Origin: Chionoecetes opilio
Taxonomy: Eukaryota > Arthropoda > Malacostraca > Decapoda > Majidae
Reading direction: 5' to 3'
Length of the DNA stretch: 64,000 bases
Assembly (NCBI GenBank): GCA_016584305.1
Contig: JACEEZ010024124.1
Coordinates: forward strand, 209,694 to 273,693
Of this stretch, positions 47,372-59,498 are shown one piece after another (position 1 is the stretch's first letter; each line of letters opens with the position of its first letter). The notes beneath the pieces are model-generated. The model was given only the letters and a program-made list of their open reading frames with translations. It was not told the DNA's origin and made no database searches. The position numbers were made by a program, and so were the translations under genes.

Positions 47372-49461
47372 AAAAAAACAACATACAGACAGGAGAGTCA
47401 CGGACAAGGCATGGGAAAGGTAAGATCATTTTGGCTGCTATGCTGCCCTAGGGTTGGTGCTAATCCAACACCTAATCCCTTCCCATCTCGCCAGTACACT
47501 AGACTCCTTTCATCGTTGTGTGTGTGTGTTGCTTGAAAGTATTACATAAGAAAATAAGGAAGCTACAAGAGGCCGTGAGACCTATACGTGGTAGTTATTA
47601 ATTGAATAAATTAATCTTCTACAGCTTCATTGGCTGTGACGGCCTCTTGTAGCTTCCTTATTTTCTTATGTAATACTTTCAAGCAACACACACACACACA
47701 CACACACACACAACGATGAAAGGAGTCTAGTGTACTGGCGAGATGGGAAGGGATTAGGTGTTGGATTAGCACCAACCCTAGGGCAGCATAGCAGCCAAAA
47801 TTATCTTACCTTTCCCATGCCTTGTCCGTGACTCTGTCTGTATGTTATGTTTTTTTCAAAGAAAGAGAGAGAACAGAGAGAGAGAGGTCTGGAGGAGGTG
47901 AGGACGAGTCTCGTGGTGAGGGTGTGCCCAAGGGATTACCTTCATTCGAGGAAGGTGGAGGAGTCACCTGTGACCTGACTTTTTTTTTTGTCTTCCTCCA
48001 GCACAACAATTGAATTGAAATATCTAATATATTGATTATAACGGGACCGTGAATGTTTTGATGACTTGTTGAAAGAATTACACATTATTTCCTTTGTTAC
48101 TCATTAAATGTAGGCTGAGAGAGAGAGGGGGGGGGGGGGAGATATGGAGGAGATAGAGAGAGAACAGAAAAAGAAAAAGAAAGAAAGTGAGACAACAGAG
48201 AAAAAGAAAGAAAGAGAGAGAGAGAGATCGAGAGGCGGGCCTTATTGACAAGTCACAAGAATCATAGCCAATGACTGTTCCTGTCAGTGGGTAGTTGGCA
48301 TATGTCGTCTGACCTCGAATATAGGGTCTTGAAGTGTCAAAGGCGGTAGGAAAATCAGCGCAGGTGACTGTACCATCTTTCGGGGCCTACTTTCCTGAGG
48401 ACAACTCTCCCACTGAACACTTAAATATCACCACCACTGACTCATTCTGTCTTTTACCATAAGGTTTTAAGATTATTTAAAATCCTTTCAGAAGTTGTGA
48501 AGGAACAAAGTCAGGTTGCAGGAGAACAGAAGAGTGTAATTTCACCATTACAAAAGAAGCTGGGAAATGGGGATGGAGCAGCATCAAGGGAGGAATCGCC
48601 TGCCGCTCTCTTCTCCACTACATTCATCCATTAATAACATAAACAGTCCACCCAGAACTATCTCACCAGGAACAGGTGTGTAGACTTGTGCATTACTAAT
48701 CCTGAAGCATAAAACTGACTTATCCTTTGGAAGCTGTTATTGGTTGCCTTAAACTTTGTCATGATGTATCATCTTTCGGGGCCTACTTCCCTGAGGACAA
48801 CTCTCACACTGAACACTAAAGCTCACCATTACTGCCTCGTGCTTTCATTCATCATATTATTTAAGATGATTTAAAATCTTTTCAGAAGTTGTGAAGGAAC
48901 CAAATCAGGTGCTGGAAAACAGACTAGTGTAATTTCACCATTACAAAAAAAAGAGATTGTAAGAAATGGGAATGGAGCAGCATGGCGAGAGAAATCGCCT
49001 GTTTTTCTCCACCACATTCACCCCTCAGTAAGGCAATCAAGAGGTTGCATCAAGGATTACATCAAGAGGAAACTCAACATAACTGTCGACCCAGGACCAC
49101 CTTTTGGGGCCTACTTCCCTGAGGATAACTCTCCCACAAGATCAGGAACAGGTGTGTAGACTTGTACATTGCTAATCCTGAAGCTCAAACTTATCCTTAA
49201 CTAACTACTTATCCTTTGAAAACTATTATTGGTTGCCTTAAACTGTTTCATCATGATGTATCATCTTTCGGGTCCTACTTCCCTGAGGACAACTCTACCA
49301 CTGAATGCTAAAGCTCATCACTACTGCCTCGTTGTTTTTCAATGTTTTGTTGAATGTCATTCCAATCTTACAGAATTTGTGAGGGAACCAAGTCGCGTGG
49401 CCGGAGGTCCAATGTTTCTCAGAGTGGTTGATGTCAGCAGAAAGGTGACAATACTAGTGCA

Positions 49462-50766
49462 GTAAGTGTGTATAGTAGAATTTGGTATTCACAAATTTTT
49501 GGTTTGGAATGTCAATTTCTTCTCCGTACGGGGAAAAAATTTGGTTTTAGAAGGAAGGTGGAAAATACGTAGTGTCAAAAATTGCATCATTTATATTTAT
49601 TGTAATTAATTTTATAAATTACTTCTCTAAAACTTTTCCTTTTTTGTTAATTAGTTTTGTCTTGTAAAGTTTGATTGTTTGTAAAATTATTTTTTCCTAG
49701 GATTTATTTAGATTTTTGTTAAAAATTCTGTGAAAATATCAATTTTCATTAAATTTCACAAATCATGGTATGTTTGGGATGTGTAGAGTGGGTTGTATTT
49801 GTATTGTATGTTAGTGAGGTAACTGCTCTGTGTTTGTGCCACCGCACACAGGAGAGGACCTTCCCAACTATGAAACTGGTTATGTCTTTCACAGCCAGTA
49901 TGCAATGCATGTTGTAAGTCCCTGCAGCATGTCGTCACACCTTCAGACACATTATACTGCTTACCATTTAATGATAGCAAGTAATATTGTGAAACCCATG
50001 ATTTATTAGTAGTTTTGTAAACGGCTGCTTTATTTGCCAATGTAAACTAATTCCTTTGATAATGCAGGAAAGTGTGCACTGTGGTTCAAAGATTTCCTTC
50101 TTGAATGAGGGTAAATGTTATTTTTTTTTCTCATTTGTGGGAATTAAATAGTAAAATACTGAATTGTTATGTATTTTTATTTATACACACTGGTTTATAT
50201 ATATCACCCCAATACAAAACTAGTTCATCAATGTGTAGGAAAGTTCTGCATGTAAAACTGATACAGCAATTGTTGTTTACAACTTTTTTACAACAATGAA
50301 CACAAGCACCAAGCTTCTCCCATTACAAACTTAAGACTACATTAAATTTCAATCATTACAGAAAAAAAAAGTTATAAATTAAAAAAAAATTATCTACAGT
50401 TCTCTCACAATAAAAGTGGATGAAGGTGTGACTAGGAAAGATCCATTGTGGGTTGGGATGAGTGAACTAAGACATCAAAATGACACCATGTGTCAAATGA
50501 ATGGGATAGTCATCAAAAATATATTTAGGTTCAAGGAGGTTCTCTAGAGAAAGATTAATCAGAATTATATCGTGGTCATGATAACCTAAAAGAGATCCAT
50601 TAGAAATAGACTGCAAATAGTGGGAAGTAATGGTCACCAAAGGTTCATTAAAATTATCAAAGCTACAATTGTTTGATACTTTTTAAAGTATTTGATGGAT
50701 GAGACTACTCGCCATGTGTGAACAAATTGTAACAAGCAAACAAACCAAAAAGAGAAATTATGCATA
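49462..50766. other. AT-rich unique DNA, no gene seen
   Basis: No element ends or domains identified. A 94-codon minus-strand frame (49756-50040) has no recognisable feature. Confidence 0.5.
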
Positions 50767-51650
50767 TTAAAGTAATAGTCTAGACCATTTCATCATTCCT
50801 GATTTAATGCAGTCAAAATATAGCCATGATAGAGTATATCAACAATATTTTTTCACTGCATCCAGTCACCCGTTTTTAAATGATCTGCATTCAAAATCTG
50901 TAAATTCCTTGAGCTCTCAAAAAACAACTGGCGGACAGCAGACGACTCACCACGGCTCGGCAACGTCACACGAGTGAGCCTCCCAGCCCTGCCGGATACA
51001 AATACACAGACACAGAAAAATGTAGTACTTGGGGAATTTTGGGTGTTTCTGATATTTTTTTTTTGCGATATGGCATATACTTGCATCCTTCATGGGTACA
51101 GCAAGAAAGCTGTGCCTTTGCGGAGAGCTTAGCACCCATTTCCGACCTATTTGACCATGATAATGTCTGTGCAGTGCCTGACAGTGGCTGGTGAGAGGAG
51201 CGCGGTGTGAAGCACATTGTCTAGCCGCGCTCCTCTCGCCTGCCACTGCCAGGCGCTGCACAGACATTATCATGGTCAAATAGGTCAGAAATGGGTGCTA
51301 AGCTCTCTGCAAAGGCACAGCTTTCTTCCTGTATCCATGAAGGATGCAAGTATATGCCACATCGCAAAAAAAAATATCGGAAACACCCAAAATTCCCAAA
51401 GTACTACATTTTTCTCCGAGTCTCTGTGTATTTGTATAGGGCCGGGCTGGGAGGCTCACTCGTGTGACGTCGCCAGCAAGTTTCCCGCCACGGCTGGAAT
51501 GGGGCTGTTGTTTTTCCCGCGCTTTTTACAAAAGTAATGTTTCTAGGGAAATAAGGCGTGGAAATTAATAATTTTTTGTGGATTAGGTATTTTGAATGAA
51601 CATTCAACATAATTATGCAAAGAAAAAATGGGTCTGGACGATTACTTTAA
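50767..51650. mobile_element. TTAA-ended foldback element, ~884 bp
   Basis: Ends 'ttaaagtaatagtctagacc' (50767) and its inverse 'ggtctggacgattactttaa' (51650) sit on TTAA. The inner arms, about 250 bp (50945-51207 and 51224-51480), are near-perfect inverses: 'gcctgacagtggctggtgag', 'tgaccatgataatgtctgtg' and 'catatacttgcatccttcat' all recur inverted, around a ~16-bp loop. The outermost ~150 bp match only weakly. The peptide frames on both arms are mirror translations, not genes. TTAA ends suggest piggyBac-type mobilisation. Confidence 0.82.
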
Positions 51651-51828
51651 ATATCTTTCAACTTGATAGAGGAGAAATAAGGTCTTGCAAGAGAACAATC
51701 TGAAAGGAAGTGAAAAAGAGAGGCTGGATGGAGGGTGTTCAGGAAGAACTATCCATCATAGCTCACTTTTAACACTAGCCACGATTTCATAACGCTGCAC
51801 CTGTTCATTTCCCCTTCCCCAATAATAA

Positions 51829-51997
51829 CCCGTCAGGGTGGCTCGGTTGGTACAACTGAGGACTCGCGTGTAGCGTCCCAGCATTCGGTCAGCGGTTCGA
51901 GCCCCCCAAGTAAGTCCTGGCGTGGTGGAGCTTTGTATAGTCAATAACCTTGTAGTTGGTACTTGCAAAGTGTCTAGATAGGATCAAAGTATCTTAT
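51829..51997 (+). mobile_element. tRNA-derived SINE, copy 3
   Basis: 'cccgtcagggtggctcggtt' at the start, box B 'ggttcgagccc', the shared body and a short 'atcttat' tail. A 13-bp target duplication 'cccttccccaata' flanks it (51812-51824 and 51998-52010), with four extra bases 'ataa' before the SINE start. Confidence 0.93.
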
Positions 51998-52438
51998 CCC
52001 TTCCCCAATACCACCTTTTCCTTCCTTTCCCCAACACTTGTCTCATTCCTTTCCTTCCTACACAGCCAGAAAATGCATTTTATTTCTAGTAATATTCAAA
52101 CTATTAATGCTAAAATATCTCTTATTCTTTCCTCCCTCCAACTCATCCTTTCATGCATTGCAATCACATGTGTACATCTGTTTGCATAATTATGGCTTCA
52201 CTAAAAGTAGAGAAAGGCCTATTAAACTACATCCAGAAACTACATCTGGCACTCATTGAATATTTGTCAAAGGGGGAGTAGGCTACTTACAAAATATTCA
52301 TTTTCTTCAGACATCCTCAAAGCCCTTTGTGTGGCTCCATATTTTTTTTAAGGTATAAAAGTTGTGACTGCACGTTGAAATGTTGAACGCTGCAAAAGTT
52401 GAAATGCACCTTGTCAGATATAAGGTGGTTGTGTCAAT

Positions 52439-52679
52439 GGCCCGTACCAAGTCATGATGAAGGTCGAGAGACGACGAAATACCGAGGAAGGTTACCGTAA
52501 AAGGGATATTTTTTGGAACGAATAGCAGCGACGACGGTCACGGGGGTACCCGTGTCTTCAACCGTGACCTTTGACCGTCATCGCTGCTTTTCGTTTAAAA
52601 AAATATCCCTTTTATGGTACCCTTCCTCGGTCGTTCGTCGTTCGTCGCTCGACCTTCATCATGACTCTTGGTATGGGCC
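52439..52679. mobile_element. Foldback MITE, ~241 bp
   Basis: The left arm 'ggcccgtaccaagtcatgat' 'gaaggtcgag' pairs with the right 'ctcgaccttcatcatgactc' 'ttggtatgggcc'. Inner arms pair too ('aaaagggatattttttggaacg' with 'cgtttaaaaaaatatccctttt', in two pieces). The flanks share AAT. Superfamily not assigned. Confidence 0.82.
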
Positions 52680-52689
52680 AATGTCTCCT

Positions 52690-53430
52690 CAAACAAGTGT
52701 TATATATCAAGTAAATAATGAAATTGTACTTAAAAACTTCTTAAAAGATGTTTATGCAAATATTTTGTTCACATACATATGGTCTTCTCCCAATCGTGTG
52801 GGGAGGCACAAAACACAGGGCAGTTCGTCCACAAATACCTTATAAAACTTGCATGTCACTTATACAAAATATATATTTTTTTATGAAAAGTGGTATTTTT
52901 ATTTTTACAATATAGGAATTCACAAACTAAAAGCTATCTACCCACCAGGCCGCTCCTGGACCAAGGCACATACTAGGGTCACGTGCGGCCACGGGGAGAC
53001 TGTGCATCCCTCGCTGCAGCCTCAAGCCAAGGCCGGGCGCTGCATGGGGCCGCCTGGATGCCTCTCTGTAAGGTAAGGGAAATGATTCATGATGGAGACA
53101 GGAGAAAGGAAGGAACAGAAGGGAAGATAATTGGGGGAGAGGGAAGAGTAGTAGTATGGAGTAAGAAAGCGTGTAGAAGAATAATGTATGTATGGGTGAC
53201 AGGCAGACAGGGAAGTTAATAGAGATTATTATTATAGATAAATGGATTTGCCAAATTTTCGGAAGGGTCTGAAGGGGAGCATTAGCCCATGATTCCTTAA
53301 TGGCAGCCTCAAGTCTTGGTGGGGAGCAGAAATCGTGCCCTGGAATTTTCTTTTGATCAGGTGCCAGTCTCAGTAGGGGCTGTTACCTGGCCAATAACTT
53401 TTATTTTATTATAATTATTGTTTTTTTACG
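52690..53430. other. Unique DNA, no gene seen
   Basis: Includes a GC-richer patch at 52945-53070 without recognisable coding features. Confidence 0.45.
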
Positions 53431-53596
53431 TTGGAGCTTATAGCGCCTATAGGCAATTTTTTCCTTTTTTCGGGCTCAGTTGATTGGCCCTGCATATTCT
53501 GGAGGGTCGTGATGGTTGACCCTCGCCCATTGGTGGTGCAGGCTGGATTTTTATAGTGACACCTGTGGTCTATAGTATGTAGTATATATAGTAGTA

Positions 53597-54486
53597 CAGG
53601 GAGGTCCCGAAGATACGAGCAGTTAGGTTCCACCTGGCATACTCGTAAAGCGAAATCTCGTATAACGAAACACATAACTAATGGTAAAATATAGGTTTGG
53701 TTCCAGGACCCCATCAATTAAAAAAAACAACAACATGTTTTTCAAGCTAAAATAAACTAGCAAACACAACAAACACACAGCGTCTATATTACCCACACTG
53801 TACTACCTATTCTGTAGAAAAAGCATTCTGAAAGAGAAAATAGCACACAAAATAACATAACTGCACATTAATTAAACATAAAACATGCATAACACTCACA
53901 AGTGGTAATGTTGTGTGGGGCGACAGGAAGCTGGCAAGTAGCCAGCTGAGAGTCTGTTTGCTCTCTCCGAGGCTTGAGAGAAAACAGGGGTGACTGCGTT
54001 TGCAGGGATGACTGGGTTAGAGTTCTTCCTCCTCCCCTTAATCACTTGGGGAAGAGGAAAGATCCTCGGTGCTGCCGCGTGATACAATAAACTCGAGAGG
54101 GTAGGGTAGGTAAGGGACAAGGGAGGGGTACGCAGACCTCTTCCACTGCCCACAAACTCGTCTCTGTGCATCTGAATCATTGTACATTGTCCAGGGATGT
54201 GAATTTTTGTAGGCCACATTGTCGTACTGAGCCACCAGAATTATCATATTTTCAGATTGATTATCGTACAACCTTAGGTAAAATCATATAGTCAGTAAAT
54301 GACTTTATAATTTTAGTAAATAACTTGTAATTTACTTTAGTAAATAACTTGGTAATTTTACTCACCCCAGTTTGAATGTCGTAGCATTGGATTTTCGATC
54401 TCGTATATTGAAAATAGACACTAATTTACACATCTCGTATCATCGGATTCTCGTATATCGAATGCTCGTATAACGGGACCTCCGTG
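53597..54486. mobile_element. pogo-like element, ~890 bp, TA target duplication
   Basis: Left terminus 'cagggaggtcccgaagatac' and right terminus (inverse) 'cacggaggtcccgttatacg', both flanked by TA (53595-53596 and 54487-54488). Subterminal 'ctcgtat' motifs recur on both sides ('cgaaatctcgtataacg', 'ctcgtatatcgaatgctcgt'). A minus-strand frame of ~107 codons inside has no transposase motif. Confidence 0.82.
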
Positions 54487-55261
54487 TAGTAGACAATAGT
54501 CTGTATATCTCACGTACCAGGCTCTTGCCGACTGCATTAAAGAAGGTCGTAACAGTTGCTCCCGGCAGGATTCAAACTCGGGACATGGAGCTCACCACTC
54601 CCAAGACCATAGGTGGGCGTTATCGTGATAAATTATTGCGATAACGATATCGGGTTATCGGTTATCCGATAATTTTTTCCCCGCGTTATCGATTCATCGG
54701 TATCGCCGATACTTTTGGTTCCAAACTAGCGATAATCGATAATTTTATTTTTTGGTTCCAGTTTAGCACAGGGGCGAGCCGCGCGTGCCTTGGAGGCAGA
54801 AATAGGTAGGTCTGAGCTGGGAACCGAACAACGGTCTAAACCCAGCTAACCGTCTTGACGTCTTCTCAAAACGTTCGCTCAGCTTCAGTCTCTCACCAGC
54901 TGTCGGACGGGGAGGTGTTGCTCCTGCGCGCTCCCGGTTTTACGCGTTCTTTGATGATATTTTTCCCTATGTTCCCGTGCTTCTTCCGTTCTAATTTTTT
55001 GTGCACGTGTATATGAATGTATGTACTATTCGGTGCTATTCTTTAATATCCGTTTATTAACGTTTTGAACACTTACGCCCCTATTCTAAACTGATCCTAT
55101 TTTTATTGTAATTTAGTTTAGTTATTTTACTTAAAAACTGTACTTTTCATTAGTGAAGAGACAGGATAAACATTGAATTTAGAAGATATTAGTGTGCAAA
55201 AGGTAAATGAAGGGTTATCTAACAGTTTACTGATAGCATTTAAGATTTTTTATTTAAAATA

Positions 55262-56130
55262 CACACAACCCTCGTTTTCCCGGACCTCCATTTCCCGGAT
55301 ATCGGATTTGCCGGCCAAAATCCGAGGTCCGGGGATATGTCAAGAGTCCCGGACAAATGCCTGGTCCAGTCCTTAAATCGACAAAGTTGTCCGGCGGTCC
55401 GAGCATCTCCTGTCACCCTTGGTCAGTGTCCGCGCCTCTCGCCAGGTGGCAGCATGGTCAGCGATCGTATAGTTTACATTTTGGCACAAGAAACACTCAC
55501 GGTTCGCCTGCACCGCCTCCGTTAGTCCCCCGACCCCCACTGCCCCTGGTGCAGGAACATCTCTGAGACTATTGAACACTTTCTGCTGCCTCCCGCCAGG
55601 TGGCAGCATGGTCAGCGATCGTATTGTTTACATTTTGGCACAAGAAACACTCACGGTTCACCTGCACCGCCTTCGTTATTCCCCAGACCCCCACTGCCCC
55701 TGGTGCAGAAAGTCTCTGAGACTATTGAACACTTTCTGCTGCAGTGTCAGCACATCCACTCCCACCGTGTAGTGCTACGCTCTCAACTCTTCACCCTGAA
55801 CGTCGGCGGCGGCTGGCGTCCACCCCTCCCGGCAACACTTTGTCATCCGCCTCACCTGTGCCTTCCCGAGGAAGACGGGTCAACTACAGCGCCTGTGATA
55901 GCATCATAGGACATCACCAGGGCTCAAAGTGTTCCCCAAGGGATCCTCGCAGCCCTAAAAACAACAACAAAGTGACGTAAAAGTCCGCGGCGGGGTAGTT
56001 GATATTGGCGGTTGCCGGACAGTAACTACTAGAGTAGGATAAACGTCCGGGGTTGGGTAATGGCCTTGGACGTTTGCGGTTCCCGGACCAGTGCTCCCCC
56101 CTATTAGTCCGGGAAAACGAGGTTTGTGTG
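55262..56130. mobile_element. pogo-like element carrying a LINE zinc-finger fragment in tandem copies
   Basis: Termini 'cacacaaccctcgttttccc' and (inverse) 'cacacaaacctcgttttccc', flanked by TA (55260-55261 and 56131-56132). Subterminal 'ccggac' repeats are typical of the family. The interior (about 55440-55975) holds LINE-derived sequence: two head-to-tail ~165-bp units each beginning 'caggtggcagcatggtcagc' and encoding 'PHCPWC' (complete) or part of it, then one tail with 'TIEHFLLQCQHIHSH', ending at 'gcagccctaaaaacaacaac'. A related element at 60482 lacks this cargo. Confidence 0.85.
55655..55975 (+). pseudogene. LINE C-terminal zinc-finger fragment (cargo)
   Basis: Translation in shifting frames gives 'PDPHCPWCRK', then 'TIEHFLLQCQHIHSHR', a CxxC...H...C motif found after the RNase H domain in I/jockey-like LINEs. 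It ends at a CAA-rich 3' tail. The same domain is seen complete at 61800-61920. Confidence 0.75.
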
Positions 56131-56462
56131 TATCAATATCGTTATCGCTAGTATTGGAATTTTGGATTTATCGATTTATCGGTTATCGCCTTATCGGGCG
56201 ATAAATTTATCGCCAGTTATCGATTGTAATTATCGGTTATCACCGATAAGGTTATCGTTATCGATTTATCGGTTATCGCGATAAATTTTTTCGTTATCGC
56301 GCCCACCTATGCCCAAGACGCTAAGCACTCGGCCACCGCCTCCCGTCACATACACCAGGCTACACTTTTAGCTGTGTGTGTAGGTGCTCCATTCTATTGA
56401 AATATTTTAGCACTTGTGTGCTCTAAAATCACGCATGTAGTTACACAACTCTTAAATAATTA

Positions 56463-56705
56463 CAGTAAACCCTCGCTTTAACGAGCCAATTGGGGCAAGG
56501 TGACGTTATATCCGAAAATCCGTCATATCAAATCAATATGTTTCTTAATACCCATAAATGCTTTTTCATAATCATATTTCATATTTTTATTGTCTTTATA
56601 TGTGATAAACAATGTTCCATATGAAAAATAATGTGTCCGGCACTCAAAACCCAAGCAACGGACACTTAAATTCCCCATTTAGTCTGTTAGATCGAGGGTT
56701 GAGTG
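56463..56705. mobile_element. pogo/Tigger-like MITE, 243 bp
   Basis: Left terminus 'cagtaaaccctcgctttaac', right terminus (inverse) 'cactcaaccctcgatctaac', flanked by TA at 56461-56462 and 56706-56707. A truncated left end of the same family occurs at about 60387-60460. Confidence 0.85.
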
Positions 56706-56833
56706 TATTGGCTCCCATTAAACATTCTGTATAACAGTGCGTGCGTACAGCCTTGTGGTATAATAAGGTGTGCTTTGGTAACGTGGGACTCGCCTGGCTG
56801 TGTCCTCGAATGACAGACAAAGTTTTAAGTAAA

Positions 56834-57461
56834 TTAACCCCTTCACTGCGGATATATCAAATTATTAGGCCTACCCTCCTGTGCGGCAGATTTAATTAAA
56901 ATATAAAATAATTACTTATCATATTTGAAGTGCCTAAATGAATAGGATGCTCATTCCATACCAGAAAATCTATGTTTGGTCTTGATGGAAGCTACCAACT
57001 AAGTGAAGAGTTACGTCAGAGTGCAGCAACAGGGCCGTGACCGTGCTGCCAGACGCACAATGAAACCACTTACTACTCAACATAATACATCTTATTTTGT
57101 TACATAAATGCTTCATTCATGCATGCATGCATTCATTCATACTTCTGTTTTATATCCATCAAGAATATGTTGAATATCTTGACTATTTAGCCTCGCCATT
57201 GAAGTGGAGGCACGGCAGCGTCAACACGTCGTACTGTACCGCTTGACCTTATTAGTCACACTAACTCACTCAAGCAGAAAAAGAGGTTCTATTGTATCGC
57301 AACACTTGACACTGTTGCCATACAAGCCTATCACAGCGAATATTTACCCACAACATCATTGAGCGCGCAGTTTAAATACAGAAACCCTATATGTACCAGC
57401 TGCAGTGAACCCTCAGATAGCTGAGAGACCGTATTTGTACCAGCCGCAGTGAAGGGGCTAA
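56834..57461. mobile_element. TTAA-ended element, 628 bp, second family
   Basis: Left 'ttaaccccttcactgcgg' and right 'ccgcagtgaaggggctaa' are inverse, the right TTAA mutated to CTAA. It shares only the outer ~12 bp with the ~215-bp TTAA MITEs; the interior is unrelated. No coding. Confidence 0.82.
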
Positions 57462-57467
57462 GACAAG

Positions 57468-57580
57468 TTTTAATTACCACATGCAGGAATCAAACCTGCA
57501 CGTGGACATCTGTGCCCATCGCGCCGCCTGAAGGTGCAGTAGTAGAGACGAGGTAACTACCCAACCTCCCGGTAGGGGTG
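57468..57580 (-). mobile_element. tRNA-like SINE head or tRNA relic
   Basis: Minus strand shows 'gggtagttacctcg' (box A-like) and 'caggtttgattcctgcatgt' (box B with a short stem). It could be a SINE 5' end or a decayed tRNA; no convincing full cloverleaf was found by eye. Confidence 0.4.
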
Positions 57581-57753
57581 GCGTGACATTAATCAATCCG
57601 GTTGAGAGAGTGTTTCTCTTTATTCCAATTTATTTTACTTTCATATATCTAAGTAGCTTTTACACCTATGAATACGAATAATCGAATATAGCATTATCTA
57701 TCTATTGTTCATATGTACTTGCATGTATCCTAACAAATACATCATATGTAATA

Positions 57754-58653
57754 CACTTGACGCTTGATTCAACGGACCCCATCCCACCAGACAAGCGGAC
57801 CAAACTATTCAATAAGTCCGCTGCTTGAAAAAAACTGTCCGCTAGGACACAACCTCGGACTCAGAATAGAAGCCTTCCGAGTCCTGTACATAGTCCTCTA
57901 TACCAGTGTTCTTCAAACTTTTTTCATCGCGACCCAGTTTGATTTTATGCATTACATTCACGACCCTATTATACGTCTGTAGCTGCTTTCTCTTTCCAAT
58001 GTGATTTATATTTTACAATTACATACGTACATACATATGCATATAAATCTGCATACATATATACATACATACATATCTATGCATTCAAAATAATTGCATA
58101 TATTTGAGTATGCCAATGTAAATTTTATCTATTAAAAGTATTTAGAAAATATGTAGAAGTGCTCTGTAAATTGTAACTACGTAAGTAGAGAAAAATAGTA
58201 TTAATTGATTGACAAGTGAAAATGATGTGTACAAGTCCTGCCTTCTCCCATCAGCATTCTCTCTCTCTCTCTCTTATTAATGCATTTCACATATTGATTA
58301 TATAATTATCAGTTTACGATGTGGCGACCCACTGAGCAAAGGCTCGCGACCCGTACTTTGAAGAACCCTGCTAAACAGCCTACATATTGTTTACTCTAAA
58401 TAAAACAAAAACAATTATTGTCTTGTTTTTGTTTTGTAATGATACGTAAAGTCTAAGTTATACATATCAATACGTTTCTTAATACCCAGAAATGCTTATT
58501 CATTATCATACTTCATATTTTTTTGTCTATATGTAATAGACAGTGTTAAGTATGAAAAATAATGGCGTCCGGCCCACGAATACCAAGCGACGGACTTTTC
58601 AAGCAACGGACACCTCAATTCCCCATTTAATCCGTTAAATTGAGGGTCGAGCG
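57754..58653. mobile_element. pogo-like element, ~900 bp, hosting a hAT MITE
   Basis: Left 'cacttgacgcttgattcaac' and right (inverse) 'cgctcgaccctcaatttaac' form imperfect termini with TA on both sides (57752-57753 and 58654-58655). Subterminal 'ttctta(a)tacccataaatg'-like sequence is shared with the MITE at 56463 ('tttcttaataccc' at 56531 and 58475), so the two families are related. It is interrupted by 57904-58370. Confidence 0.78.
57904..58370. mobile_element. hAT-like MITE nested in the pogo-like element
   Basis: Left 'cagtgttcttcaaact' and right 'actttgaagaaccctg' are inverse, and 'cgcgaccc' motifs lie just inside both ends. The expected 8-bp duplication is not recognisable, so it is probably old. 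Interior includes a 'tacatacatacatat' stretch and a short (CT)n. Confidence 0.78.
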
Positions 58654-59490
58654 TATGCTAATATAAAGCAGAGAACACACTGGGTGGTGCAGTATGGTGC
58701 ATCACTACTTTGGATTATTACTGCATATCTGTATCAAAACAGAGGATACAGAATTGTGAGTCCGTTGCATACTTTTGCATCACATTTTTGCACACAATAT
58801 ACCATTTATATTTTCCGTGTCATTCAGACGTAATTTATGACAAACAATGAATTCCCTTCAAACTAACCCTATGCACCTTCATGTGTCCAGTCATGGTTTG
58901 TTTCAGAGATGTACAATGTACAATTTCTCTGTATTGTTAATTGACATGGATCTAGAGTTACCTGTGTGAAAAAGCAGAATTGATTACTGAAAGCTGCTGG
59001 CCTCAATAAAAAATGGGGTTTTAGGAAGGGACAATTTTTGCGTTCACAATCTTTATTCATATTGTTCATATTTTCTACTTAGGTGGTTTATCAAGGCAAC
59101 TCCACTTTACTATAAGTTGAGGAGAGGCTTTGTGCAAAAGACAAGAAATGGCATAGCACGAGTGGCAAGCAAGTGATATAAACAGTATTTCCTCTTTATA
59201 GGATGCCGAGATTCATGATATTTCGCTCGCAAGATTGATCCTCTATAGTACCTTTTCCTCTATTAATGATAGCTTTGCTTGCAGTTATAATTGCAGGAGC
59301 GAGTGATCGAGTGCTCTGCAAGTGTACAGGCAATTGTTTGGGCAAGGGTGGTGACCAAAGTGCTGTCCACACCGCAGCTGCCACCCAACACTGCTGGGTC
59401 CAGTCTTGCCTGAGCCTTCAAGCTGTTCACTGCCAGTGTTTTTGTGTGCATCACTCGCTGAATTTTAACTCTGATTCTTGCCTAACCTTA
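58654..59490. other. Unique DNA; 3' part may be the 5' UTR of a Tigger relic
   Basis: 58656-59250 shows nothing recognisable. 59260-59490 leads into the Tigger-like N-terminus at 59499 without a break. Confidence 0.4.
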
Positions 59491-59498
59491 AGTGCAAC

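Larger units (their letters stand above)
54608..56311. mobile_element. hAT element, ~1.7 kb, perfect 8-bp target duplication, hosting a pogo-like insert
   Basis: Termini 'cataggtgggcg' and 'cgcccacctatg' are exact inverses. 'cccaagac' flanks both sides (54600-54607 and 56312-56319). Subterminal sequence is dense in 'gttatcg'/'cgataa' motifs near both ends, plausibly transposase-binding repeats. Without the nested insert (55262-56130) it is ~835 bp and noncoding. Confidence 0.9.
53430..56355 (-). mobile_element. tRNA-derived SINE split by two DNA transposons
   Basis: Reading the minus strand: tRNA-like head 'ggcggtggccgagtgcttag' (about 56312-56340), then, past the hAT element, 'gtcccgagtttgaatcctgc' (box B, about 54570-54590). 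The body continues to 54489, and past the second transposon (53597-54486) to about 53430. Removing both inserts restores one SINE with normal box A to box B spacing. Its head resembles Ser/Leu-type tRNAs. Only the joined interpretation is inferred; the breakpoints themselves are visible from target duplications. Confidence 0.65.

Noticed and set aside
47822..48013. Short open frame in the right arm of the palindrome
   Set aside because: Its counterpart in the left arm is not conserved as coding, and it spans a GA-rich remnant.
51217..51537. Open frame 'SSRAPLACHCQALHRHYHGQ' on one side and its twin on the other as duplicated genes
   Set aside because: They are mirror translations of the two arms of an inverted repeat, with no domain similarity.
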